From Rhodothermales bacterium (GTDB lineage Bacteria; Bacteroidota; Rhodothermia; Rhodothermales; JAHQVL01): 64,000 bases of DNA. Under the pieces are notes generated by a model. It searched no databases, was not told where the DNA came from, and worked only from the letters and a program-made list of their open reading frames with translations. Position 1 is the stretch's first letter, and the number at the start of each line of letters is the position of its first letter. A program made the translations under genes and the position numbers. The DNA lies in assembly GCA_041391505.1 (NCBI GenBank), contig JAWKNW010000023.1:46977-110976 (forward strand), read 5' to 3'. Shown here in pieces: positions 8,532 to 16,079 of this stretch.

Positions 8532-9665
8532 ATGAAAGGAGCCAAGCGCCTCATTCTGCTTCTCGGCGTCGTCATCGTCATCGCCGGGGGCACGTTCGCC
8601 TTCAAGGAATACAACGAGAAGGATACCGAAGAAGTCATCCCCCATGTCGTGGTCGAGCGGGGCAACATCGTCGACAAGGCGCTGGCGGTGGGGACGATCG
8701 AGCCCCGGGTTGAGGTGAGCGTCAAATCGCAATTTTCAGGCGTCGCCCGCCGGCAGTTCGCCGACGTGGGCGACTTCGTCAAGGCCGGCGATCCGCTCCT
8801 CGAGATCAAGCCGACCCCCACGCCCCGCGAACTGGTCGATGCCGAGCGGATGATCCAGCTCCGCCAGATCGAGGTAGACAACCTCAAGGCGGAATACGAA
8901 CGGCAGCAGCAGCTCCACGAAAAGCAACTCGTCGCCGACCAGGATTTCGAGCGCACCCGTCGCGGCTACGAAGAGGCCAAATTGCAGGTGCAGATGGCGA
9001 GGGAGCAGCTCGAGTTGCTGCGCGAAGGCCGCGTGGCGACCGAAAGCGGCAGCTTCGAAACGGTGGTCCGCGCCCCCGTCAGCGGCTTTATTCTGGATAA
9101 GATGGTCGAGATCGGCGACAACGTCGTGCCGCTCACCAGCTACCAGGAAGGCACGGTGCTGATGACGATGGCCGACATGAACGACCTGATCTTCCGGGGT
9201 ACCGTCGACGAAATCGACGTGGGCCGGCTCAAGGAAGGCATGAACGCCCTCATCAAGGTCGGCGCCCTGCCGAATGCCGAGGTGAAGGGGCTCCTGGCCC
9301 GGATCTGGCTCAAGGCGGAGAAAGAAGACAACTCCACGGTCTTCCCCGTCGAACTCGAAATCGCCTCGGCGACCGAGCAGGCCCTCAAATCTCCCGAAGG
9401 CAACCCGGTCAACGTGGTGCTCCGCGCCGGCTATTCCGCCAACGCCGAGATCATCATCGAGCAGCGCGAGAATGTCCTGCTCATCCCCGAACGCGTCATC
9501 GAATTCAGCGGCGACACGGCCCGCGTGAACATCCTGCTGGCCGACAACTCGTTGGAGGAGCGCATCATCCAGACCGGCCTGAGCGACGCGATCCAGATCG
9601 AGGTCCTTTCCGGTGTCGAGGAAGGCCAGAAAATCCGCGAAAAACCGCCCAAGGTCATCGAGTAG
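8532..9665 (+). CDS. HlyD/MacA-type periplasmic adaptor
   Basis: 377 aa. There is one N-terminal membrane anchor (about residues 5-22, LILLLGVVIVIAGG), a lipoyl half (SGVARRQFADVGDFVKAGDPL), a coiled-coil hairpin rich in Glu/Gln/Arg (about 90-165), the second lipoyl half (VVRAPVSGFILDKMVEIGDNV) and a beta-barrel with a C-terminal domain. It is the adaptor of a MacAB-like exporter. It is followed after 79 bp by two MacB/FtsX permeases. A TTG four codons upstream is a weaker start than this ATG. Confidence 0.88.
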   Translation: MKGAKRLILLLGVVIVIAGGTFAFKEYNEKDTEEVIPHVVVERGNIVDKALAVGTIEPRVEVSVKSQFSGVARRQFADVGDFVKAGDPLLEIKPTPTPRELVDAERMIQLRQIEVDNLKAEYERQQQLHEKQLVADQDFERTRRGYEEAKLQVQMAREQLELLREGRVATESGSFETVVRAPVSGFILDKMVEIGDNVVPLTSYQEGTVLMTMADMNDLIFRGTVDEIDVGRLKEGMNALIKVGALPNAEVKGLLARIWLKAEKEDNSTVFPVELEIASATEQALKSPEGNPVNVVLRAGYSANAEIIIEQRENVLLIPERVIEFSGDTARVNILLADNSLEERIIQTGLSDAIQIEVLSGVEEGQKIREKPPKVIE

Positions 9666-9744
9666 GAACACGACCTATCGTGTCCCCAGCGACCCAACGT
9701 GTCCCTGCGCCTGACTGCCGATTCAACCCAGGACCGCTCCCAGC

Positions 9745-10977
9745 ATGCGATTTATCGCCACATTATCCCAGTTTTTCCACGATCTGTGGGCCCAGCGCCT
9801 GCGGACTACCCTGACGATCCTCGGAATCACCTGGGGCACGGTGGCCGTCATCGTCCTCCTCGCGTTCGGCGTCGGGCTTGAAAAACAGACGCGGAAGAAC
9901 ATGCACGGGATGGGGGACGGCATCGTCGTGATGTTCGGCGGGCGGACGACCAAACCCTTCGAGGGCTTCCCCGACGGACGCTACATCCCGCTGCGCGAGG
10001 ACGATACGCGGATCCTGACACGCGAGATTGCGGACATCCGCAGCATCAGCCCCGAATACATGAACCGGCGGACGCCGGTGCGCGTCGGGTTGTCCTCGAC
10101 CATGCCGGCCATAACGGGCATCTACCCGGTGTACGGCGACATGCGGAACGTCATCGCCGAACCCGGAGGCCGGTTCATCAACGACCTGGACATGAAGCAC
10201 CGCCGGCGCGTCGTCGTGCTCGGCAACGAGATCAAACGGCTGCTCTTCGCCGACGCCGACGCCGTGGGCCGGCAGGTGCTCGTCGGCGAAACGCCGTTTA
10301 CCGTCATCGGCGTGATGGAGCCGAAAACGCAGAACTCGTCCTACAACTCGCGCGACTCGGATCGCATCTTCATCCCGGCCAGCACGCACAAGTCGCTCTT
10401 CGGCGACCGGTATGTGAACAACATCATCTACCAGCCGACGGACCCGACGCTGAGCGAGGCGGTCCAGACCCGGGTGTACGAAGTGCTCGGCCGAAAAAAT
10501 CGCTTCGATCCGACCGACGAGGATGCGCTCGGCATCTGGGACACGAACGAGGCCGACAAATTTTTTAAATACTTCTTCCTGGGCTTCAACCTGTTCATGG
10601 GCGTCATCGGCAGCTTTACGCTGACGGTGGGCGGCATCGGCGTCGCGAACATCATGTACGTGGTCGTCCGCGAGCGCACCCGCGAGATCGGCGTGAAGCG
10701 CTCGGTGGGCGCCCGCCGGCGCGACATCCTGCTTCAGTTTTTCGGTGAGACCTTTCTGATCGTCGGCATCGGCGCCCTGTTCGGCTTCGGGATCGCGGTC
10801 GGCCTGGTGCAACTGCTCGGCATGCTGCCCATCCAGGACGCCGTCGGCACCCCCCAGGTGTCGCCGATGGTAGCGATCACCACAATGGGCCTGCTCGCCG
10901 TCATCGCCTTCCTCGCCGGCTTCTTCCCCGCCCGCAAAGCCTCCCGCCTCGACCCCGTCGAGTGCCTGAGGATGTGA
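9745..10977 (+). CDS. MacB/FtsX-type ABC transporter permease 1
   Basis: 410 aa. An N-terminal TM helix (about 20-40) is followed by a MacB-like periplasmic core domain (about 45-270) and three C-terminal TM helices; the FtsX domain has the conserved GGIGVANIMYVVVRERTREI turn, and PARKASRLDPVE closes the protein. This matches the permease part of MacB, which works as a mechanotransmitter with a cytosolic ATPase. There is no ATPase domain in this protein and none adjacent. It forms an operon with the adaptor upstream and a second permease downstream. Confidence 0.9.
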   Translation: MRFIATLSQFFHDLWAQRLRTTLTILGITWGTVAVIVLLAFGVGLEKQTRKNMHGMGDGIVVMFGGRTTKPFEGFPDGRYIPLREDDTRILTREIADIRSISPEYMNRRTPVRVGLSSTMPAITGIYPVYGDMRNVIAEPGGRFINDLDMKHRRRVVVLGNEIKRLLFADADAVGRQVLVGETPFTVIGVMEPKTQNSSYNSRDSDRIFIPASTHKSLFGDRYVNNIIYQPTDPTLSEAVQTRVYEVLGRKNRFDPTDEDALGIWDTNEADKFFKYFFLGFNLFMGVIGSFTLTVGGIGVANIMYVVVRERTREIGVKRSVGARRRDILLQFFGETFLIVGIGALFGFGIAVGLVQLLGMLPIQDAVGTPQVSPMVAITTMGLLAVIAFLAGFFPARKASRLDPVECLRM

Positions 10978-10988
10978 GGGCTTGCGCC

Positions 10989-11071
10989 GTTCAACGTTCG
11001 AGGCCCCAGGCTCAACGTACCTTTGCTTTAACCGTCGCGGTGCCTTAAACCTTGAACCTCGAACGTTAAAC
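10989..11071. repeat. Inverted repeat plus heptad repeat between the two permease genes
   Basis: Arms at 10989-11003 (GTTCAACGTTCGAGG) and 11057-11071 (CCTCGAACGTTAAAC) are complementary at 14 of 15 positions. The right arm is part of four CTYRAAC heptads at 11044-11071 (CTTAAAC, CTTGAAC, CTCGAAC, GTTAAAC). The structure ends 10 bp before the second permease start and could fold in the mRNA between the two genes. Confidence 0.7.
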
Positions 11072-11081
11072 CCCTATCCCC

Positions 11082-12326
11082 ATGTGGAAAATCCTCCTTC
11101 AGGAATTCTGGAATGATCTGCGGACGCAGAAGACGCGCGCGTTCCTGACCATGTTCGCGATCACGTGGGGCACGCTGTCGGTGGTGCTGCTGCTGGCGTT
11201 CGGCGAGGGGCTGGGGAAGACTATGCAGAACGGCCTGCTCAACGCCGGCGATCGCATCTTCCAGATTTATGGCGGAGAGACGAGCAAGACGTACGAAGGA
11301 CTCGACAAGGGCCGGCGCATCCGGCTCATCCGGGAGGATCTCGCGCTGCTGAGACAGACGATCCAGGATGTCGACATGGGCAGCATCTCGTACGGACGCT
11401 GGGGCGTCGCGCTGCAGGTTGGGCAGAACAAGACGACGACCTACATGGAAGGGGTGATGCCTGAGTTCGAGGACATGCGGCGGATGTATCCGGCCGAAGG
11501 CGGGCGCTTTCTCAACATCCGGGACGAGGAGCAGAAACGACGCGTCGTGTTTCTGGGCGACGAACTGGCCGGCCGGCTTTTCGGCGACACCCCGCCGATC
11601 GGCGAGTCGGTCATGATCGACGGGTTGCCCTTCACCGTGATCGGCATCATGCAGACGAAACTGCAAACGTCGATGAACAACGGTCCGGACGCGAACCGCG
11701 CCATCATCCCCTCCTCCACCTTCGAAACGATTTACGGCCACCGGTATGTGGACCACATCGTGCTGCGCCCCCGCAACGTCCTGGTGGCGCCGGCGGTGAA
11801 AGAGCAGGTCTACGCCGTCCTGGGCAGGAAATACAAATTCGACCCGTCGGATGAGCGGGCGCTGGGGGTCTGGGACTTCATCGAGAACGAAAAAGAAGGC
11901 GCGAAGGTGTTTTTCGGCATCACAGTCTTTCTCGGCCTCGTGGGCGGACTCACGCTCCTGCTGGCCGGCGTGGGCGTGGCCAACATCATGTACGTGACGG
12001 TCAAGGAGCGCACGCGCGAGTTTGGGGTCAAGCTGGCGCTCGGGGCCCGCAAATACCACATCCAGGTCCAGGTGATCTTCGAGGCGCTGCTCATCGCACT
12101 CACCGGCGGCGCGATCGGACTCCTCGTCTCGTACGGGATCGTCAAAGCGATGCAAAGCATCCCGAACAAGGAAGGCGCGATGGAATTCCTGGCCAATCCG
12201 GTCCTCTCCACCCCCGTCGCCCTGATCACCGTGGCCGTACTGACGTTTATCGGACTCCTTTCAGGGTATTTCCCCGCCCGCAAGGCCGCCAACGTCGATC
12301 CCGTGGAATCGCTGCGGTACGAATGA
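11082..12326 (+). CDS. MacB/FtsX-type ABC transporter permease 2
   Basis: 414 aa, a paralogue of permease 1 with the same plan: one N-terminal TM helix, a periplasmic MacB-core domain, three C-terminal TM helices, the motif GVGVANIMYVTVKERTREFG and the closing PARKAANVDPVESLRYE. The pair probably forms a heterodimeric permease served by the adaptor at 8532-9665. The ATPase must be encoded elsewhere, since flanking genes are unrelated. A long hairpin (12363-12409) ends the region. Confidence 0.9.
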   Translation: MWKILLQEFWNDLRTQKTRAFLTMFAITWGTLSVVLLLAFGEGLGKTMQNGLLNAGDRIFQIYGGETSKTYEGLDKGRRIRLIREDLALLRQTIQDVDMGSISYGRWGVALQVGQNKTTTYMEGVMPEFEDMRRMYPAEGGRFLNIRDEEQKRRVVFLGDELAGRLFGDTPPIGESVMIDGLPFTVIGIMQTKLQTSMNNGPDANRAIIPSSTFETIYGHRYVDHIVLRPRNVLVAPAVKEQVYAVLGRKYKFDPSDERALGVWDFIENEKEGAKVFFGITVFLGLVGGLTLLLAGVGVANIMYVTVKERTREFGVKLALGARKYHIQVQVIFEALLIALTGGAIGLLVSYGIVKAMQSIPNKEGAMEFLANPVLSTPVALITVAVLTFIGLLSGYFPARKAANVDPVESLRYE

Positions 12327-12353
12327 CCGCAGTTGGGACAGGTCGCTTCCGGT

Positions 12354-12409
12354 AAAAATGGCGAGGCGTAGCGGCATCGAACCAAACATGTTCGATACCG
12401 CTACGCCTC
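12354..12409 (-). terminator. Long hairpin terminator downstream of the 70-aa gene
   Basis: A 20-bp stem with one mismatch (12363-12382 with 12390-12409) and a 7-nt loop. On the minus strand it is followed within a few bases by TTTTT (12354-12358), so it fits a rho-independent terminator for the small minus-strand gene ending at 12418. It may also stop plus-strand read-through from the permease operon. Confidence 0.7.
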
Positions 12410-12417
12410 TGCACCAT

Positions 12418-12630
12418 TTATCGCAAAACAGGCTCTTCGAGCGTGCTGGCGGTCCGGTACAGTTCGAAGTACAACGCGGCCTTGCTGCGGTACTCAGCCG
12501 CCATCCGCTGGCGCTGTTGTTCCGGCATCAGAAAAAGACGACGACGCGAAGACTCCAGATAGTCCCGATCCAGACCTTCCAGGCTCGTGAGCCCGTCCTT
12601 GATCGAATCGACAAATGTATGTTGCTGCAT
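12418..12630 (-). CDS. Small hypothetical protein, 70 aa
   Basis: A soluble, charged, mostly helical protein (VDSIKDGLTSLEGLDRDYLE in the N-terminal half, then an Arg/Glu-rich helix around RQRMAAEYRSK). It has no signal, membrane segment or cysteine motif. Codon use is like the neighbours, and a terminator hairpin follows directly after the stop, which supports a real gene. I do not recognise the family. Confidence 0.55.
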   Translation of the reverse strand: MQQHTFVDSIKDGLTSLEGLDRDYLESSRRRLFLMPEQQRQRMAAEYRSKAALYFELYRTASTLEEPVLR

Positions 12631-12919
12631 GGAAGTGCTTGTATACGAATCAGGTACTCTAAATGAACGAGATGCTCAAGGTACGCATGCGCCCGGCCGG
12701 CGCGGTGTACGCTTTGGCCAGAAAGCCGCGGTAGGTTTGGCGATCTCCGACGAGCGCTTTGGCGCGAACGAAGCAGGGCTTTAACACCGTCACCCGCCCC
12801 GACTCACGCCGGCTCTTGCTGGAACAGTCTGCTCAACCCCTGTCCATCGCGGAGAAGCCGACAGATCTCCTCAACATCGACACACATTCGCCATCACTTT
12901 ACCCCTGACGGAGAAGCGC

Positions 12920-14080
12920 CTACAACTCCAGGTCCAGCGACGGCGCAAGGCTGTCGACGGCCGGCGGTTCTGCCAGGTGAGGCGCGATGCGGGGCAGCCA
13001 GTCCGGATCGAGCTCCACCTCGTCGCGCCGCATGTCGAACCGCACGACGACGTCGGCCTGCGAGGCGGGGCCAGGCCGGAAACGATGTTCTTCCAGCGTC
13101 ACGTACACGTCCGGACTGTACCAGATGGCGCGGCGGAAGGGCCCCTTTGGGGTATGGAGCGTGTCGGCATACGCGGCGCGGCCGAGCTTCCGTTCGAGCG
13201 TGTTGAGCATTTCGACGAAGCCGATCGTCTGGCCCTGGGTGTTGTCGAATCGCACCTCCATCGCACGCAGGCTGTCCACGCGCGGCAGAAAATGCAGGGT
13301 CACGCGGGCCATATCCAGACCGTACAGGCTCCGACCGCGTACCTCAAAAAACGGCTGCACCAGGCTGTAATCGATGCTTCCGGACACCCCGTCGCGCGCC
13401 GGCTCGGTCTCCCGGCGATACAGGTAGCGCCAGGACGCGAAGGGTTCGGTGATCTGCAACTGGACGGTCCCCACCTCCTCCAGCGCGGCGAGAGCGGCGG
13501 ACATCGTTTCGTGCGCCCGGGCGATGGCGCGCTGAATCGCGAGCCGGCGGGCCCGAAGCGCCTGGTCGTACACCAGCACTTCGGCATAGCCGTCCCCCAT
13601 CCCATACGCCAGCGTCACGCGTTCCCCGACCCATTCCCGAAAATCGACCTGCACGAACATGTCCTCCCCCGGGATGGTCTGCTCGTTGACATGCGTCGGC
13701 GGCCCGTACGCCGCGGTTAGCGAATCGAGCACGGCGCGCTGCCGGACGGTGCCGGCATCCAGATGCAGCAGCAGGGCATACAGCTGCCCATCGATCACGC
13801 CGGCGTCGGCACGGACCACCGGGGCCCCGAAGATCTCGCGGTCGCCGTGAAACGGCATCGACAGCTGATCGGCGAACCGGCTGCCGAAGACCTCGAATTC
13901 GAGCACATCGTATTCCATCGTCGTGCGCCGCGCCTCGCCGATCACGCTGCTGTACAGCGAGTCCCCCAGCACGTATTCCCGGAACCCCTGCGCCGCATCC
14001 AGCCGCCACACGCCCGGCGCCGGAGCCTGACACCCCGCACCGACCAGGCAAACCAATAGAAGGGACAATGCAGATCGCAT
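12920..14080 (-). CDS. Hypothetical lipoprotein, 386 aa
   Basis: Signal peptide with lipobox (LVGAGC at residues 12-17) followed by a mixed alpha/beta periplasmic protein of unrecognised family. A short coiled segment lies around 180-205 (ARRLAIQRAIARAHETMSAA). Two halves contain similar phrases about a fast-changing small domain (YGPPTHVNEQ and ERKLGRAAYADTL), reminiscent of duplicated alpha/beta domains, but this is only an impression. It lies 47 bp downstream of the exported RidA and probably ends the three-gene minus-strand cluster that starts with the aminotransferase. Confidence 0.75.
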   Translation of the reverse strand: MRSALSLLLVCLVGAGCQAPAPGVWRLDAAQGFREYVLGDSLYSSVIGEARRTTMEYDVLEFEVFGSRFADQLSMPFHGDREIFGAPVVRADAGVIDGQLYALLLHLDAGTVRQRAVLDSLTAAYGPPTHVNEQTIPGEDMFVQVDFREWVGERVTLAYGMGDGYAEVLVYDQALRARRLAIQRAIARAHETMSAALAALEEVGTVQLQITEPFASWRYLYRRETEPARDGVSGSIDYSLVQPFFEVRGRSLYGLDMARVTLHFLPRVDSLRAMEVRFDNTQGQTIGFVEMLNTLERKLGRAAYADTLHTPKGPFRRAIWYSPDVYVTLEEHRFRPGPASQADVVVRFDMRRDEVELDPDWLPRIAPHLAEPPAVDSLAPSLDLEL

Positions 14081-14127
14081 GACCGTGGATCACACTCGGA
14101 TAAACCGGAAGGAAGACGCGACGCGTC

Positions 14128-14592
14128 CTATTTCGCCGCGGTCATCATGATTTCGACGCGCGCATCCAGGGGAAGGCGGGCAACCTGGACCGTCGCTCGA
14201 GCCGGCGGGGCGCTCGGGAAATAGGAACCGTAGATCTCATTTACGGCGCCGTACTCCGCGAGATCCGCTAAAAAAATCTGGACCTGGACCACGTCGGCTA
14301 GCGAGAAGCCGGCGGCCTCGAGTACGGCGCGCTGGTTTTGCATCACGCGATGGGTCTGGGGCCCGACCCCGCCCTCCACCAGGGCGCGGGTTTGCGGGTC
14401 GAGACCGATCTGGCCCGCGAGAAACAGCTGGTTGCCGACCTGAATGGCCTGCGAATAAGGTCCTATGGCCGGCGGGGCCTGTTCGGTGGCGATGACGCGC
14501 CGGCCGGCGGTTTCGGCTGGCGGCTCGGCGGGAGGGACGCAGCCGGCGAGGGCGAATGCGGCAGCGACATACCAGGAAGTGGGGCGGGGCAT
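14128..14592 (-). CDS. RidA-family protein with lipoprotein signal
   Basis: 154 aa. The first 18 residues form a lipoprotein signal (FALAGC), then a full Rid (YjgF/YER057c/UK114) domain: PPAIGPYSQAIQVGNQLFLAGQ and the C-terminal LPLDARVEIMMTAA. In RidA the Arg of the (R/A)-x-x-V-(E)-(V/I) C-terminal strand binds the substrate carboxylate; here the corresponding Arg is in DARVEIM. Cytosolic RidA deaminates reactive enamines/imines released by PLP enzymes. This copy is predicted to sit in the envelope beside an exported PLP enzyme (14701-16002). The ATG at 14592 starts the signal peptide; a longer start at 14679 would add 29 unrelated residues. Confidence 0.87.
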   Translation of the reverse strand: MPRPTSWYVAAAFALAGCVPPAEPPAETAGRRVIATEQAPPAIGPYSQAIQVGNQLFLAGQIGLDPQTRALVEGGVGPQTHRVMQNQRAVLEAAGFSLADVVQVQIFLADLAEYGAVNEIYGSYFPSAPPARATVQVARLPLDARVEIMMTAAK

Positions 14593-14700
14593 GGATGAAT
14601 CCTGGGGGCAAGACACAATGAATGAATCAACGGACGGCGCGCGCGGCGGTCTTCCGCGTGCGTCGAAGGGGCGTCTCAACGGGACAGGAGCAACCCGCGA

Positions 14701-16002
14701 TCAGGCCGCAGGAAGACCGTGTTTGATCACGTGCTCCATCGCATCGACGAAGCGGTCGAGTTCCTCGAGCGTCGTGTAAACGTTGGGGGTCACGCGCAGA
14801 CCTTCAAACTCGGGATGGATGATCGGCACCACGATGATGCGGTGCTCCTTCCACAGGTAGTTTTTGAGCGCCGCAGTATCGACCCCGACCACCTGGACGT
14901 TGCCGATCGCGCACGACATACCGGGGTTGAGGCTGGTGTTCAGGCGGACCCGATCGTGCTGGAGCAGGCGCTCCGCCCAGTATCGGGTCAGGTAACGCAA
15001 CCGTTCCTGCTTCCGCTCCGCGCCGATGCCCTGATGGAACGTGAGCGCGTCGGCGATGGCGAGGTAGTTCGCGGCGGGGTGGGTGCCGATCTCCTCGAAC
15101 TTGCGGATGTTGTCGTCCATCGATTCGGGAGAGGCCATGAGCGGCCAGAGGTCCTTGATCTTTTCCTTGCGCACATACAGCAGCCCGGTGCCATGGGGCG
15201 CCAGCAGCCATTTATGCAGGCTGGATCCGTAGTAGTCGCAATCCAGATCCTCATGCTTGAAATCGAAATGCGCGTACGCGTGGGCGCCGTCGACAATCAC
15301 GGGGATGCCCCGTTCGCGGGCCATCTGGACCACCTTTTTGACCGGCAGGATCTGCCCCGTGATGTTCACGATATGGCACATCAGGATCATCCGCGTCCGC
15401 GGGGTGATGTGCGATTCGAACAGGCGCACCACCTCGTCGTCGTCCTCGGCGGGGATCGGCAGGGGGAACTGCACGAGGCGGATGCCTTCCCGCCGCTCCC
15501 GCTGCTTGAAGGTAGTGATCATCCGGCCGTAGTCGTGCGTCGTGGTGAGCACTTCATCGCCGGCCTTCAGATCCATACCCAGCTGGCAGATCTGGAGGCT
15601 TTCCGAGGCATTCCGGGTGAGCGCGATCTCTTCCGTATCGCACCCGAAATCACGGGCCACTCGCTGCCGAACGCCCTCGCGCTGCGGCTCCAGGATCTCC
15701 CACATCGTATAGACCGGGGCGATGTTCGAGTAGTCGAGGTACCGTTTCATCGCCGCCTGGACGTCGGCCGGCGCGGGGCTTACCCCGCCGTTGTTCAGGT
15801 TGATCAGGCTCCGATCCACGGTGAACGCCTGCTGCACGGTCCGCCAGAACGCCTCGTCCATCGCCACCTCTTCCGGCGTGCCCGGATACGTAGAGAGGGT
15901 ATCGAAAAGGCGGGGAAGCGCCTCGGGGTTGAGTACGGCGGCGGTCAGGGCCGCCGCGGCGGGGCGGCCGATATGCCCGAAGAAGGCGCGTCGAGTCGAC
16001 AT
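14701..16002 (-). CDS. Class V aminotransferase (isopenicillin-N epimerase-like), Tat-type signal
   Basis: 433 aa. Fold-type I PLP enzyme: NNGGVSP at 70-76, VIVDGAHA with the ring-contacting Asp238, and the Schiff-base lysine in SSLHKW (Lys264). The domain order and length match the NifS/CefD-like class V family, which includes cysteine desulfurases, epimerases and amine lyases. The N-terminus (STRRAFFGHIG followed by an Ala-rich stretch) resembles a twin-arginine signal, so export of the folded, cofactor-loaded enzyme is likely. It heads a minus-strand cluster with an exported RidA 108 bp downstream. The reaction cannot be fixed from sequence. Confidence 0.88.
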   Translation of the reverse strand: MSTRRAFFGHIGRPAAAALTAAVLNPEALPRLFDTLSTYPGTPEEVAMDEAFWRTVQQAFTVDRSLINLNNGGVSPAPADVQAAMKRYLDYSNIAPVYTMWEILEPQREGVRQRVARDFGCDTEEIALTRNASESLQICQLGMDLKAGDEVLTTTHDYGRMITTFKQRERREGIRLVQFPLPIPAEDDDEVVRLFESHITPRTRMILMCHIVNITGQILPVKKVVQMARERGIPVIVDGAHAYAHFDFKHEDLDCDYYGSSLHKWLLAPHGTGLLYVRKEKIKDLWPLMASPESMDDNIRKFEEIGTHPAANYLAIADALTFHQGIGAERKQERLRYLTRYWAERLLQHDRVRLNTSLNPGMSCAIGNVQVVGVDTAALKNYLWKEHRIIVVPIIHPEFEGLRVTPNVYTTLEELDRFVDAMEHVIKHGLPAA

Positions 16003-16079
16003 AAGTGGTGCAGGCTAGGTGGTCGGGTACCGTTCGCCTACAGTATACACGCTGGATGGGGCCTGTTCAAGAATACGGC

